Assembly (NCBI RefSeq): GCF_017161565.1
Contig: NZ_CP066796.1
Location: 248,001-312,000, forward strand
DNA from: Erwinia amylovora
GTDB lineage: Bacteria; Pseudomonadota; Gammaproteobacteria; Enterobacterales; Enterobacteriaceae
Reading direction: 5' to 3'
Length of the DNA stretch: 64,000 bases
Shown one piece after another: positions 19,906 to 30,464 of this stretch (the first letter of the stretch is position 1; each line of letters begins with the position of its first letter). Below the pieces are notes generated by a model. It saw only the letters and a list, made by a program, of their open reading frames with translations. It was not told the DNA's origin and did no database searches. A program made the translations under genes and the position numbers.

Positions 19906-20883
19906 ATGGCGGGTAAATTTTCGGTTTCCATTCTGGCGGCGGCACTGTCGCTGACGGCACTCAGCGTACAGGCGGTGGAGGTCACCATTGCCTATCAGAC
20001 ATCGGCAGAGCCGGCGAAAGTCGCGCAGGCCGATGGCACCTTGGCTAAAGAGAGTGGTGCTAAGGTCGACTGGCGCAAATTCGATAGCGGCTCAGGCGTG
20101 GTGCGCGCGCTGGCTTCCGGCGATGTACAGATTGGCAATATCGGCTCCAGCCCGCTGGCCGTTGCCGCCAGCCAGCAGGTACCGATTGAAGTCTTCCTGC
20201 TGGCCTCACAGCTCGGTAATTCTGAGGCGCTGGTGGTGAAAAAAGAGATTAACCATCCGCAAGACCTGATCGGCAAACGTATCGCCGTCCCCTTTATCTC
20301 CACCACCCATTACAGCCTGCTGGCAGCCCTCAAACACTGGGGCATCAGGCCCGAACAGGTGCAGATCGTCAACCTGCAACCACCGGCCATTACCGCCGCC
20401 TGGCAGCGCGGCGATATTGACGGTGCTTACGTCTGGGCGCCGGCCGTTAATCAACTTGAAAAACAGGGGAAGGTGCTGACCGACTCATCCCAGCTGGCCA
20501 AATGGGGCGCGCCAACGCTGGATGTCTGGGTGGTGCGCAAGGATTTTGCCGAACAACATCCTGACGTGGTGACCGCTTTCGCCCGCAGCGCGCTGGCCGC
20601 GCAAAAAAACTATCTCGATAATCCGCAGCAGTGGCTGAAGCAGGATGAATATCTCGGCAAGCTGTCGCGCCTGAGCGGCGTGCCTGTGGCACAGGTGCCC
20701 GCACTGGTGCAGGGAAATACCTATTTCGGTGCAAGGCAACAGGTTGAACAGCTGAACGGCCCGGTTAATCAGGCGATAATCGACACGGCTAAATTCCTGA
20801 AAGAGCAAGGGAAAGTACCGCAGATAGCCAGCGACTACCGCAGTTTTGTCACTGACCGTTTCGTCAAACCTTTGGCACAGTAA
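19906..20883 (+). CDS. tauA: Taurine-binding periplasmic protein TauA
   Basis: TauA captures taurine in the periplasm for the TauBC ABC transporter. The 325-residue precursor has a Sec signal peptide (MAGKFSVSILAAALSLTAL, cleavage near AVE) and an SsuA/NMT1-type fold with IGNIGSSPLAVAASQQVPIE and SALLA-type ligand loops. The start has a GGAG site about 35 bases upstream and none closer; family length supports it. The AT-rich upstream stretch (19810-19850) resembles CysB/Cbl target DNA, and the E. coli operon is controlled by Cbl and CysB under sulfate starvation; that control is inferred here. Confidence 0.95.
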   Translation: MAGKFSVSILAAALSLTALSVQAVEVTIAYQTSAEPAKVAQADGTLAKESGAKVDWRKFDSGSGVVRALASGDVQIGNIGSSPLAVAASQQVPIEVFLLASQLGNSEALVVKKEINHPQDLIGKRIAVPFISTTHYSLLAALKHWGIRPEQVQIVNLQPPAITAAWQRGDIDGAYVWAPAVNQLEKQGKVLTDSSQLAKWGAPTLDVWVVRKDFAEQHPDVVTAFARSALAAQKNYLDNPQQWLKQDEYLGKLSRLSGVPVAQVPALVQGNTYFGARQQVEQLNGPVNQAIIDTAKFLKEQGKVPQIASDYRSFVTDRFVKPLAQ

Positions 20884-20898
20884 GCAGGAGCGCCGCAA

Positions 20899-21666
20899 AT
20901 GCTGACTGTCTCTCATCTTCGCGCCAGCTATGGGGAAAGGCTGGTTTTACAGGATATTAACCTGACGATCGACAGCGACGAGCTGGTGGTGGTACTCGGC
21001 CCGTCTGGCTGCGGCAAAACCACGCTGCTCAATCTCATTGCCGGATTTATCCCCGCTGACGGCGGCAGTATTACGCTGGACGGGCAACCGGTTAGCGGGC
21101 CGGGTGCCGATCGCGGCGTGGTCTTCCAGCATGAGGGGCTGCTGCCGTGGCGCAACGTGCTGGATAATGTCGCTTTTGGCCTGCAACTGGCCGGGGTAGA
21201 GAAAAGCGAGCGCCGTGCTGTGGCGCAACGCATGCTGAAAAAAGCCGGGCTGCAGGGGACTGAGCACCATTTTATCTGGCAGCTTTCCGGCGGCATGCGC
21301 CAGCGCGTGGGCATTGCCAGAGCGCTGGCGGCAGATCCGCGCCTGCTGCTGCTGGATGAACCCTTTGGCGCGCTGGACGCGTTTACCCGCGAACAGATGC
21401 AGGAACTGCTGCTGCGGCTGTGGCGTGACAGCGGCAAACAGATCCTGCTGATCACCCACGACATTGAAGAAGCCGTATTTCTTGCCAGCGAGCTGATCCT
21501 GCTGTCGCCGGGGCCGGGGCGCATCGTTGAGCGCCTGGCGCTGGACTTTGGCCGCCGCTATGCGGCCGGAGAAGACTGCCGGGCGATTAAGTCCGATCCG
21601 GCATTTATCGAACGCCGTGAATATGTCCTCAGCCGGGTGTTCCGGCAGCGCGAGGTCTTCGCATGA
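20899..21666 (+). CDS. tauB: Taurine ABC transporter ATP-binding protein TauB
   Basis: TauB powers taurine import through TauC. The 255-residue ATPase has Walker [10 protein letters not shown] at 34-42, the Q-loop in [14 protein letters not shown], the signature LSGGMRQR at about 129-136, Walker B LLLLDEP and the switch His in [10 protein letters not shown]. It starts 15 bases after tauA with GCAGGAG and overlaps tauC by ATGA. SsuB is a close relative, but the four-gene tauABCD order decides the call. Confidence 0.96.
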   Translation: MLTVSHLRASYGERLVLQDINLTIDSDELVVVLGPSGCGKTTLLNLIAGFIPADGGSITLDGQPVSGPGADRGVVFQHEGLLPWRNVLDNVAFGLQLAGVEKSERRAVAQRMLKKAGLQGTEHHFIWQLSGGMRQRVGIARALAADPRLLLLDEPFGALDAFTREQMQELLLRLWRDSGKQILLITHDIEEAVFLASELILLSPGPGRIVERLALDFGRRYAAGEDCRAIKSDPAFIERREYVLSRVFRQREVFA

Positions 21667-22490
21667 GTTTACTGATTAATGAAAAAGCGGCGCGGCGCAA
21701 ATGGCCGCCGCGCTGGCCGCTGTCGCGCCAGCTGACCCTCAGCCTGGCGACTTTACTGATACTTCTGGCGGTTTGGTGGGCGGTGACCCGGCTCCAGCTG
21801 ATAGCCCCGCTGTTTCTGCCAGCCCCGCAGCAGGTATGGCACCAGCTGCTGACCATCGCCAGCCCGATTGGCTTTATGGATGCCACCTTGTGGCAGCATC
21901 TCGCCGCCAGCCTGACGCGCATGGTGATTGCCCTGCTGGCCGCCGTGGTGATTGGCGTACCGATCGGCATCTTAATGGGGCTTAACGATACGCTGCGCGG
22001 CATTCTCGACCCGCTGATTGAGCTGTACCGCCCGGTGCCGCCGCTGGCTTATCTGCCGCTGATGGTTATCTGGTTCGGCATTGGTGAAACCTCAAAAATC
22101 TTGCTGATTTACCTGGCTATCTTCGCGCCGGTGACGATGTCCGCGCTCGCCGGGGTAAAAAGCGCCCGGCAGGTACGTCTGCGCGCCGCCCGTTCGCTGG
22201 GGGCCAGCCGCTGGCAGGTGCTGTGGTTTGTGGTGCTACCCGGTGCGCTGCCGGAGATCCTCACCGGAATTCGTATTGGCCTGGGCGTTGGCTGGTCGAC
22301 GCTGGTGGCCGCAGAACTGATCGCCGCCACCCGTGGACTGGGTTTTATGGTGCAGTCGGCCGGTGAGTTTCTGGCGACTGATGTGGTACTGGCCGGTATC
22401 GCGACGATTGCCTTAATCGCTTTTGCACTTGAGCTGGGGCTGCGCGCCTTACAGCGCCGCTTAACCCCCTGGCATGGAGAACAACAATGA
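21663..22490 (+). CDS. tauC: Taurine ABC transporter permease TauC
   Basis: The 275-residue inner-membrane permease has about six helices and the binding-protein-dependent transport signature near [25 protein letters not shown], the EAA loop that contacts TauB. Its ATG overlaps the tauB stop by four bases and its own stop overlaps tauD by four bases, a tightly coupled operon. Length is that of E. coli TauC. It belongs to the SsuC/TauC/NrtB family. Confidence 0.96.
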   Translation: MSLLINEKAARRKWPPRWPLSRQLTLSLATLLILLAVWWAVTRLQLIAPLFLPAPQQVWHQLLTIASPIGFMDATLWQHLAASLTRMVIALLAAVVIGVPIGILMGLNDTLRGILDPLIELYRPVPPLAYLPLMVIWFGIGETSKILLIYLAIFAPVTMSALAGVKSARQVRLRAARSLGASRWQVLWFVVLPGALPEILTGIRIGLGVGWSTLVAAELIAATRGLGFMVQSAGEFLATDVVLAGIATIALIAFALELGLRALQRRLTPWHGEQQ

Positions 22491-23326
22491 ACGAACGAAT
22501 CAGCATTCAGGCGCTGGGGCCGCATATCGGCGCTCTGGTCAGTGAGATCAACCTGAGCCGCCCGCTAAGTGATGCGCAGTTTGAGCAGCTCTATCACGCA
22601 TTAATCCGCCATCAGGTACTGTTCCTGCGCGATCAGCCGCTAACGCCGCATCAGCAGCGCCAGCTGGCGGCACGTTTTGGCGATCTGCATATCCATCCGC
22701 TTTATCCTCACGCGCCCGACGTGGAAGAGATTATCGTGCTGGATACCAACGATGATAATCCGCCGGATAACGACAACTGGCACACCGATGTCACCTTTAT
22801 CGAAACGCCGCCAGCGGGTGCCATTCTCACCGCGAAGCAGCTGCCTGACAGCGGGGGAGACACGCTGTGGGCCAGCGGCATTGCTGCCTGGAATGCCTTA
22901 TCGGCACCGATACAGACGCTGCTTGATGGGTTGCAGGCCGAGCATGACTTCAGAAAATCGTTCCAGGAGTACAAATACCGCAGCAGCGCAGAGGAGCATC
23001 AGCGCTGGCAGCAGGCCGTGGCAAAGAACCCGCCGGTGCAGCATCCGGTGGTGCGCACCCACCCGGTCAGTGGCAAAAAGGCATTATTCGTCAATGAGGG
23101 CTTTACCACGCGCATTGTCGGGTTGAAGGAGAAGGAGAGCGATGCGCTGCTGAACTTCCTCTTTGCCCATATCACTAAACCCGATTTCCAGGTGCGCTGG
23201 CGCTGGCGGCAGGATGATGTGGCAATCTGGGATAACCGGGTAACCCAGCATTACGCGAATGCGGATTACCTGCCGCAGCGCCGTATTATGCACCGGGCGA
23301 CCATCCTCGGCGATAAACCTTTCTGA
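22487..23326 (+). CDS. tauD: Taurine dioxygenase TauD
   Basis: TauD is an Fe(II)/2-oxoglutarate dioxygenase that splits taurine into sulfite and aminoacetaldehyde, supplying sulfur when sulfate is scarce. The 279-residue enzyme keeps the iron triad His99, Asp101 (NWHTDVTF) and His255 (VTQHYA), and the 2-oxoglutarate/sulfonate-binding arginines in QRRIMHR (Arg266, Arg270), at the same numbers as E. coli TauD. It ends the tau operon, overlapping tauC by ATGA. Confidence 0.97.
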   Translation: MNERISIQALGPHIGALVSEINLSRPLSDAQFEQLYHALIRHQVLFLRDQPLTPHQQRQLAARFGDLHIHPLYPHAPDVEEIIVLDTNDDNPPDNDNWHTDVTFIETPPAGAILTAKQLPDSGGDTLWASGIAAWNALSAPIQTLLDGLQAEHDFRKSFQEYKYRSSAEEHQRWQQAVAKNPPVQHPVVRTHPVSGKKALFVNEGFTTRIVGLKEKESDALLNFLFAHITKPDFQVRWRWRQDDVAIWDNRVTQHYANADYLPQRRIMHRATILGDKPF

Positions 23327-23914
23327 ACTAACCTGTTCATAGCGGGCTGCGACGGCACCGCAGCCTCGCGATGCTCACCTAAGCGCGTCTGCCGTGGCAT
23401 CGTCGTTGTTCAGCCCGCTAAAAAGATCGCAACGGTAACGCCGACAACTGGCCAGTGCAGACATCGTTGACCACTCCAAACCCCATCCCCTTCTTGACCT
23501 CCGATTACACGGTGCATTGACATCACCTGACGAGGTTTTTCCCTGGCTCACCTTCGGCGACAACTGATGGCCTTGTGGAGAACAGATGGGATCTGTCTGG
23601 TGTGTTGCAGGCCAGGGAATATCAACGCCTGAGTTTCAGATATGTGTGGTTCCACGTACAACTTCCCCAACGTGTCATATCCCCTTAAGTGGTTAAAATA
23701 ATTTAACGGTAATCAGTAAATGGTGTATTAGCCTTTTTATATAAAAGCTGATGACCGGAATTTCATTATGGACGTGAAATGATGAAGGGGAGGTTGGAAA
23801 TTATTTATCCTTTTTCTTTATGCAGAATGCCGCAATTTACGCTGCGGGTTTCTTCTGAACCTTTTTATTCGCTAAGCATTATTCTTTTTTGGTTTTCGTA
23901 CTCAGGAGTATTCG
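23327..23914. other. tauD to tailspike-like gene intergenic region
   Basis: The 588 bases hold no gene I can support. A GC hairpin (GGCTGCG at 23345-23351, CGCAGCC at 23359-23365) lies 18 bases after the tauD stop, without a T-run, and may end the tau operon. The last 250 bases are AT-rich and probably contain the promoter of the next gene; I cannot place the boxes. Short frames here resemble nothing known to me. Confidence 0.5.
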
Positions 23915-25663
23915 ATGATCGAATTAAATTCATTTGCTGAACTGCGCATGACAGTACCGTCAAAATCTGGCGAGGTTGTCTTTCTCAAAAGCTATTATGA
24001 CAACGAACCCAGTCCCCGTGGTGGCGGACACTTTATTGGCTTGCCGGCCACGACAGATCTGAAAGATGACAACGGCACGATTGCTCTGGGAGAGGGCTTT
24101 TACTGGAAACGTGCAGTGACTGATCCACAGGAATTGAACGTGCTTCATTTCGGTGCAAAAGGCGATGGCAAAACCGACGACACTGGCGCTTTTACCAGCA
24201 TGTTGAGCTGGGTTCAGAACTACAATCAGAACATAAAAAGCCTGCCCGTGCGCTTTCCGTGCGGTCGATTTTTGATTAGGCCACTCGATTTTAGCGGTGC
24301 CGAGATCCCCTTTTTTGGCCTGGAGGGCGTGGGCATTCCCTTAGGATCTTTGCCGTCTACGACGATTGTTTCTGACCAAAGTTCCAATACCGTGTTCAAG
24401 ATAAATGCACGGCGTATGACGATAAAAGGGCTTACCTGGGACGGGCAGGCCAGCGCGGACACCAATAATAATGTGGGCACCATCACTGCCGAAATGTGCT
24501 CCAACGTGCAGCCCTTCCTGGAAAATATTTGTCAGGGCGGCCAGTTAGTCAACATCAGCCACTTCCGTGGACAATACAGCGGGGGAACCATATTCAAATT
24601 ACAGGACACCTTCGACAGCAAATTTGAGCAATTCTATACCCTGAAAACATTTTCCCGCGTCCTCGACGTTGGCTGGTCAAACCGACCAGAGGGAGCCTGG
24701 GATCACTCTACTGCCATTGAATTATGTAACGCTAATTTCCAGTCGGGTTATGGGGATGCAACGCTTTATATGCCTCGGGTAACACAGGGTATTATTCGCA
24801 ATGTCTGGATTGAACACACGCGAAATCCGGGCAATCTCTCAGACGGAGGCTGGACGATTGATACATTAAATATTGAAGACTGCCACAAGCCATTTATTCT
24901 CAGTAATAGCCGCATTCTGATGCGCCAGATTAACCTTCAGTCCGGCTCCACTTTGGATCTTGCAAAGACTTCAGGAAGATGGCTTTCCGATTACGAATAT
25001 GGTCACCGCAGGGATGAAAATTATGGGACGAGCTTAACAGGATCGCTTAAGGTCGGTTATTTCAGCGGTTATAAACTGGAAAATAATACCGATAAGGATA
25101 ACTGGTATCGTCTGGGACGCCTTTACTTCGCCAAATCCAATCAGCTGTGGGAAATTGAATTAATCAGTAAAGCAGATAGTACCGCACCATCAGACAGTGC
25201 TACCTCACCCGTCAATCTGCCCGGTGCAGGAAAAACGTGGATTAATTTGCAAAAGCTCGATTCCGTTTCGGCAGACTGTTTCCATAGGGGGCAACCCGCC
25301 ATTCTGGAGATGCGTTACAGCCGCGAAGGGACGAGCCGCACCTCAGTATGGGTGAAGCTGAAAGCGAAAAGCGGTGCAACGATGTTCAATCTTACCACCA
25401 CCGGGCCGACGCGTTTCGAGTCCGGCGTCTGCTCGCTGTTTGATGCAGACATGTCGCTGGTCAGTGACGAGAGTCAGATTGGCAGCCTGAAACCTGTGGC
25501 GCGCTTCGGCATACATAATGGTGTTGCGGGCATAGGTGCTAACGAAAAGGGTTTGGTAACGCTGGCAACGGCAACGGGAATACCAGCAGATAAGACCACG
25601 CCCACGGGTTTCGTCTTGCTGAATATCAATGGCGCTGAACGTAAGGTGGCTTACTATGATTAA
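23915..25663 (+). CDS. Orphan tailspike-like beta-helix protein (putative polysaccharide depolymerase)
   Basis: The 582-residue protein begins with a small domain of the kind found at the front of phage tailspikes (residues 1-70, with VFLKSYYDNEP and GGGHFIGL, ending FYWKRAV). Then comes the pectate-lyase-3 entry motif LHFGAKGDGKTDDTGAF at about 77-93 and a long right-handed beta-helix-like stretch rich in Asn, Gly, Ile and Thr. No signal peptide is seen. Such proteins bind or cut exopolysaccharide; phage depolymerases and the AmsF/WceF proteins of Erwinia and Pantoea capsule loci are the nearest ideas. A CAGGAG site precedes the ATG and a terminator follows. No phage or capsule gene lies beside it. 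Enzyme activity and substrate are inferred only. Confidence 0.8.
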   Translation: MIELNSFAELRMTVPSKSGEVVFLKSYYDNEPSPRGGGHFIGLPATTDLKDDNGTIALGEGFYWKRAVTDPQELNVLHFGAKGDGKTDDTGAFTSMLSWVQNYNQNIKSLPVRFPCGRFLIRPLDFSGAEIPFFGLEGVGIPLGSLPSTTIVSDQSSNTVFKINARRMTIKGLTWDGQASADTNNNVGTITAEMCSNVQPFLENICQGGQLVNISHFRGQYSGGTIFKLQDTFDSKFEQFYTLKTFSRVLDVGWSNRPEGAWDHSTAIELCNANFQSGYGDATLYMPRVTQGIIRNVWIEHTRNPGNLSDGGWTIDTLNIEDCHKPFILSNSRILMRQINLQSGSTLDLAKTSGRWLSDYEYGHRRDENYGTSLTGSLKVGYFSGYKLENNTDKDNWYRLGRLYFAKSNQLWEIELISKADSTAPSDSATSPVNLPGAGKTWINLQKLDSVSADCFHRGQPAILEMRYSREGTSRTSVWVKLKAKSGATMFNLTTTGPTRFESGVCSLFDADMSLVSDESQIGSLKPVARFGIHNGVAGIGANEKGLVTLATATGIPADKTTPTGFVLLNINGAERKVAYYD

Positions 25664-26022
25664 TCCCCTGAAGTACCCCCTGCACCTAACGGCGAGGGAT
25701 TCCGTTTCTTAAGCCGCAGCCGCCCTTAGCGCGTTGAGACTTTTCGCTATAAACAGAGACGGCGAACCACGCCGTCTGTTTTTCCACCTTGCTCTGACGC
25801 TGCATGCCCGTCGATTAATCAGACGCTGGCGGAACACCGCCTGACGCTAAACAGGGTATTCAGCTGCGGCGACGGCGGGTGAAACGCGGTGAAATACCTG
25901 AAGGTTCAGCTCACACCCTTTGAGACATTTCGGCGAATCAGAGGGTTAAAAAGGAAGAATTGACATCTCCCTTAGGTATTCAGTCAACATGTGTTCTGCC
26001 TTTCAGATATTCGGGCTAAGCA
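25664..26022. other. Gap between the tailspike-like gene and yheS
   Basis: Apart from the terminator at 25757-25783 I see nothing in these 359 bases. Short open frames lack ribosome sites and resemble no family. The right edge of the accessory block is somewhere here, since yheS at 26023 belongs to the ancestral backbone. No direct repeats or integrase remnants were recognised. Confidence 0.5.
25757..25783 (+). terminator. Rho-independent terminator after the tailspike-like gene
   Basis: An 8-bp perfect stem (AGACGGCG at 25757-25764, CGCCGTCT at 25770-25777) with loop AACCA is followed by GTTTTT. It lies about 95 bases past the stop of the tailspike-like gene, showing that the gene forms its own transcription unit. 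Confidence 0.85.
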
Positions 26023-27924
26023 TCAGGAAGCCAGCATGGTTTCCAGCTGCTCTTGTGCTTCCAGCCACGCCAGCTCGCACTCTTCCAGCGCTGATTTTGC
26101 CGTCGCCTGCTGCTGCAGTGCTGCGGTGAGATCGGCTTTACGTGCCTGCTCATAGAGAGTGGCGTCTGACAGCTGGCCTTCCGCATCGGCCAGCCGCGCA
26201 TGATGCTTTTCCATCAGTTTTTCCAGTTTCTCAAGCTGCTTGCGCAACGGCTGCGTGTGAGTGCGCAGCTCGGCCTCGCGACGCTTCTGGTCCTTACGTG
26301 CCTGGGCGCTGTTGGTGCTGTCCGCCTTCGGCGCGTCGCCGTCAGCGCTCTGCCGCTGCTGCTCGCTTAGCCACTGCTGGTAATCTTCTAAATCGCCGGC
26401 AAAGGGTTCGACTTTGCCATCATGCACCAGGCAGAGATCGTCAGTGGTGGAACGCAGCAGGTGACGGTCGTGAGAAACCACCACCAGCGCACCTTCGAAG
26501 TCGATTAGCGCCTCGGTTAACGCCTGGCGCATATCCAGGTCAAGGTGGTTGGTTGGCTCATCCAGCAGCAGCAGGTTGGGGCGCTGCCAGACGACCAGCG
26601 CCAGCACCAGCCGCGCTTTTTCACCGCCGGAAAAGCGCCGTGTCTCTTCACTGACCTTGTCGCCCTGGAAGCCAAAGCCGCCAAGGTAATCGCGCAGCTG
26701 CTGCTCCAGCACTTTTGGCGCCAGGCGCACCAGATGCTGGATCGGCGACTCGTCGGCGCGCAGGAATTCCAGCTGATGCTGCGCGAAGTAGCCGAGCTTG
26801 ATGCCTTTCGCCAGGCCAATTTCACCCTGTAAAGGGGCAAGTTCGCCCGCCAGTAACTTAATCAGCGTTGATTTACCGGCACCGTTGCGCCCCAGCAGGC
26901 CGATGCGTGACCCCGGAACCAGGTTCAGCTTAATCGAGTTGAGGATTTTACGCTCGCCGTAACCGGCGCTGACTTTTTCCATCTTCAACAGCGGGTTCGG
27001 CAGGCTCTCCGGCTCGCGGAAGCTGAAGGTAAAGGGATTATCAACGTGCGCCGGGGCGATCAGCTCCATGCGCTCCAGCATTTTAATCCGGCTCTGCGCC
27101 TGTTTTGCCTTACTGGCTTTGGCTTTAAAGCGGTCGATAAAACTTTGCAGATGCGCCACTTTTTGTTGCTGATGCTCGAACATTGACTGCTGCTGCGACA
27201 GCTTGGCGGCGCGCTGAATTTCAAATGAGCTGTAGTTGCCGGTGTATTCAAAAATGGACTGCTGCTCGATATGTAAAATCTTGTCCACCACCGGGTCGAG
27301 GAAGTCGCGGTCGTGCGAAATCAGGATCAGCGTGCCGGCGTAGCTTTTCAGCCAGCGCTCCAGCCAGATCACCGCATCCAGGTCAAGGTGGTTGGTCGGT
27401 TCGTCGAGCAATAGCAAATCAGATCGGCAGATCAGCGCCTGTGCCAGGTTCAGACGCATGCGCCAGCCGCCGGAAAAGTCGCTGACCGGGCGCTGCAGCT
27501 GTTGCTGGCTGAAGCCCAGCCCGTTGAGCAGGCTGGCCGCGCGTGACTGAATGGTCCAGGCCTGAACCGCATCGAGTTTGCCATGCAGCGTGGCAATGGC
27601 ATTCCCATCGTTAAGCTCATTGGCATCGGCTAATGCAGATTCAAGCTGGCGAAATTCACGGTCGCCATCGATAACATATTCAATAGCTGGCGTGTCCAGC
27701 GCCGGGGTTTCCTGATTGACCCATGCCAGCGACCAGTTTCCCGGATAGCTGAAGCTGCCCGCATCGGCGCTTATCTCGTTCTTAAGCAGCGCCAGCAGGG
27801 TGGATTTGCCGCAGCCGTTTTTACCCACCAGACCGACTTTCTGGCCGGGGTTAATCGTCGCCGTGGCGTTGTCCAGCAGGACGCGGACACCGCGACGAAT
27901 TTGTAACGAGGAGAATACAATCAT
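26023..27924 (-). CDS. yheS: YheS, ABC-F family ribosome-associated ATPase
   Basis: The 633-residue soluble protein has two ABC ATPase domains and no membrane part, the ABC-F layout; members act on the ribosome during stalled or difficult translation. Walker A is GKNGCGKST in domain 1 and GRNGAGKST in domain 2, with signatures FSGGWRMRL and FSGGEKARL and Walker B LLLLDEPTNHLD in both. The linker and a C-terminal coiled-coil region rich in Glu, Gln and Lys are present. The start MIVFSSLQIRRG follows GAGGAG; an in-frame ATG at 27966 is rejected on family grounds. It is divergent from kefG. Confidence 0.95.
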   Translation of the reverse strand: MIVFSSLQIRRGVRVLLDNATATINPGQKVGLVGKNGCGKSTLLALLKNEISADAGSFSYPGNWSLAWVNQETPALDTPAIEYVIDGDREFRQLESALADANELNDGNAIATLHGKLDAVQAWTIQSRAASLLNGLGFSQQQLQRPVSDFSGGWRMRLNLAQALICRSDLLLLDEPTNHLDLDAVIWLERWLKSYAGTLILISHDRDFLDPVVDKILHIEQQSIFEYTGNYSSFEIQRAAKLSQQQSMFEHQQQKVAHLQSFIDRFKAKASKAKQAQSRIKMLERMELIAPAHVDNPFTFSFREPESLPNPLLKMEKVSAGYGERKILNSIKLNLVPGSRIGLLGRNGAGKSTLIKLLAGELAPLQGEIGLAKGIKLGYFAQHQLEFLRADESPIQHLVRLAPKVLEQQLRDYLGGFGFQGDKVSEETRRFSGGEKARLVLALVVWQRPNLLLLDEPTNHLDLDMRQALTEALIDFEGALVVVSHDRHLLRSTTDDLCLVHDGKVEPFAGDLEDYQQWLSEQQRQSADGDAPKADSTNSAQARKDQKRREAELRTHTQPLRKQLEKLEKLMEKHHARLADAEGQLSDATLYEQARKADLTAALQQQATAKSALEECELAWLEAQEQLETMLAS

Positions 27925-28050
27925 AAGCGCCGTCAGTTCAGAATATGTTAAATTAAGCCATCGCAATCAGTTTTACGGAATCCAGTGTTCCGGTGCGTTG
28001 TGCATGGTAGCGGAAATCACTCGCCATGACGACGATTTGGAGGGGAATGA

Positions 28051-28602
28051 ATGTCACAGCCGCCTAAAGTCCTGCTGTTGTATGCTCATCCGGAGTCTCA
28101 GGATTCGATTGCTAATCGCGTTTTGCTACAGCCGGCGCGGCATTCGCCACATGTGACGGTCCATGATCTGTACGCACAATATCCGGATTTCTTTATCGAT
28201 ATTCGCCATGAGCAGCAGCTGCTGCGTGAACATCAAATCATTGTGTTTCAACATCCACTTTATACCTACAGCTGCCCCGCTTTGCTCAAAGAGTGGCTGG
28301 ACCGCGTGCTGTCGCGGGGCTTCGCCAGCGGGCCTGGCGGTAATGAGCTGGAAGGAAAATACTGGCGCAGTGTGATCACCACCGGAGAACCGGAAGCGGC
28401 TTATCATCAGGAAGGGCTGAACCGTTATCCGATGTCGGAGATTATGCGGCCTTTTGAGCTAACGGCGCAGATGTGCCGCATGCACTGGATGACACCGATG
28501 ATCATTTACTGGGCGCGGCGTCAGAGCGCTGAAACGATGAAAAATTATGCCCGCGCCTATGGCGACTGGCTGGCGAATCCATTGCCACACGGGGGAGTTT
28601 AA
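28051..28602 (+). CDS. kefG: KefG, ancillary subunit of the KefB potassium efflux system
   Basis: KefG is a flavodoxin-like quinone-reductase homologue needed for full KefB activity. The 183-residue protein has [12 protein letters not shown] at the N terminus, the conserved [25 protein letters not shown] core and GEPEAAY, typical of the NAD(P)H dehydrogenase (quinone) family. GGAGGGG precedes the ATG. Its stop directly abuts the kefB start, so the two are co-translated. It is divergent from yheS, as in E. coli. Confidence 0.96.
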   Translation: MSQPPKVLLLYAHPESQDSIANRVLLQPARHSPHVTVHDLYAQYPDFFIDIRHEQQLLREHQIIVFQHPLYTYSCPALLKEWLDRVLSRGFASGPGGNELEGKYWRSVITTGEPEAAYHQEGLNRYPMSEIMRPFELTAQMCRMHWMTPMIIYWARRQSAETMKNYARAYGDWLANPLPHGGV

Positions 28603-30408
28603 ATGGAAGGACAAAGCCTCCTGACCGCGGGCTTGTTATATCTTTGCGCAGCAGTGATTGCGGTGCCGATTGCCGCTCGCCTCGGCATAGGGGCAGTTTT
28701 AGGCTATTTGTTGGCGGGTATTGCTATCGGCCCCTGGGGTTTAGGCTTTATCAGCGACGTGCAGGAGATCCTGCACTTTTCTGAGATGGGCGTGGTGTTC
28801 CTGATGTTTATCATCGGCCTGGAGTTGAAACCGTCGAAGCTGTGGGAGCTGCGGCGCTCGATTTTCGGCGTGGGTGCCGCCCAGGTGCTGCTCAGTGCTG
28901 CCGTGCTGGGCGGGATTTTATGGCTGACTGACTTTTCCTGGCAGGCGGCGACCATTGGCGGGATTGGCCTGGCGATGTCCTCGACGGCGATGGCCCTGCA
29001 GCTGATGCGTGATAAGGCAATGAACCGTAATGAGTCCGGCCAGCTTGGCTTTTCGGTGCTGCTGTTCCAGGACCTTGCGGTGATCCCGGCTTTGGCGCTG
29101 GTGCCGCTGCTGGCGGGCAGCGACAGCGGCCATACCGACTGGATGAAACTGGGCATGAAGGTGCTGGCGTTCGCCGGGTTGCTGGTCGGCGGCCGCTACC
29201 TGCTGCGGCCGATTTTTCGTTTCATTGCCGCTTCCGGCGTGCGCGAGGTGTTTACCGCCGCCGCGCTGCTGTTGGTCTTAGGCTTCGCGCTGTTTATGGA
29301 CGCCCTCGGCCTTTCGATGGCGCTGGGCACCTTTATTGCCGGCATTTTGCTGGCGGAAAGCGAATATCGGCACGAGCTGGAAATCGCCATCGACCCGTTT
29401 AAAGGCTTGCTGCTCGGGCTGTTCTTCATTTCGGTCGGTATGGCGCTGAATCTTGGCGTGCTCTATACCCATATGACTGAGATCCTGACTGGCGTGCTGC
29501 TGCTGGTGGCGGTAAAAACCGCCGTGCTGTATCTGTTAGCGCGTGTTTACGGCTTGCGTAGCTCGGAACGCCTGCAATTTTCCGGCGTGCTCAGCCAGGG
29601 GGGGGAGTTCGCTTTCGTGCTGTTCTCGGCGGCATCTTCTGCCAACCTGTTTAGCGGCGACCAGATGCCGCTGCTGCTGGTGACGGTCACGCTGTCGATG
29701 ATGACCACGCCGCTACTGATGCAGGGCGTGGATAAAATTCTCAGGCACCGTTTCAACGAGGTGGATGACAACCAGGAGAAGCCGTTTGTCGAAGATGATA
29801 AGCCGCAGGTGATCGTGGTCGGTTTCGGTCGTTTTGGTCAGGTGGTGGCCCGCCTGCTGATGGCCAATGAAAGGCGCATTACGGTGCTGGAACGCGATAT
29901 CAGTGCGGTCAGCCTGATGCGCAGATACGGTTACAAGGTTTACTATGGCGATGCGACGCAGCTGGAGCTGTTACGCGCAGCGGGGGCAGAAACCGCCCAG
30001 TCATTGGTGATAACCTGCAACGGCCCGGAAGATGCGATGGCGATCGTTCACCTGTGCCAGCAACATTTCCCTCATCTGCACATTCTGGCGCGCGCCCGCG
30101 GCCGCGTGGAGGCCCATGAGCTGCTGCAGGCAGGCGTAACCCAGTTCTCACGCGAAACCTTTAGCAGCGCCCTGGAGCTGGGGCGCAAAACGTTAATGTC
30201 GCTGGGCATGCATCCCCATCAGGCGTTCCGCGCCCAGCAGCATTTCCGTCGTCTGGACATGCGTATGCTGCGTGAGCTGATGCCGAATCATGACGACAGC
30301 CAGCAAATCTCACGCGTCAAAGAAGCACGCCGCGAACTGGAGGAGATCTTCCAGGCCGAACTGCGTCATGAAAAACGGCAGTTTGACGGCTGGGATGACG
30401 CTGATTAA
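28603..30408 (+). CDS. kefB: KefB, glutathione-regulated K+/H+ antiporter
   Basis: KefB releases K+ when electrophile-glutathione adducts bind, lowering cytoplasmic pH for protection. The 601-residue protein has about 12 membrane helices of the CPA2 antiporter family over residues 1-380, including [20 protein letters not shown] and the FQDLAVIP segment, and then a cytosolic RCK/KTN domain opening with [17 protein letters not shown]. Length equals E. coli KefB. The kefG gene is immediately upstream with no gap. Confidence 0.97.
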   Translation: MEGQSLLTAGLLYLCAAVIAVPIAARLGIGAVLGYLLAGIAIGPWGLGFISDVQEILHFSEMGVVFLMFIIGLELKPSKLWELRRSIFGVGAAQVLLSAAVLGGILWLTDFSWQAATIGGIGLAMSSTAMALQLMRDKAMNRNESGQLGFSVLLFQDLAVIPALALVPLLAGSDSGHTDWMKLGMKVLAFAGLLVGGRYLLRPIFRFIAASGVREVFTAAALLLVLGFALFMDALGLSMALGTFIAGILLAESEYRHELEIAIDPFKGLLLGLFFISVGMALNLGVLYTHMTEILTGVLLLVAVKTAVLYLLARVYGLRSSERLQFSGVLSQGGEFAFVLFSAASSANLFSGDQMPLLLVTVTLSMMTTPLLMQGVDKILRHRFNEVDDNQEKPFVEDDKPQVIVVGFGRFGQVVARLLMANERRITVLERDISAVSLMRRYGYKVYYGDATQLELLRAAGAETAQSLVITCNGPEDAMAIVHLCQQHFPHLHILARARGRVEAHELLQAGVTQFSRETFSSALELGRKTLMSLGMHPHQAFRAQQHFRRLDMRMLRELMPNHDDSQQISRVKEARRELEEIFQAELRHEKRQFDGWDDAD

Positions 30409-30464
30409 TTCACCATGCGGGCGGCGGCGTTTTGCGCTTGCCCCGTGCTGTTACTGGAACCATT

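Noticed and set aside
23375..23563. Short minus-strand frame after tauD
   Set aside because: No ribosome site or domain; a link to a transposase or integrase remnant could not be supported.
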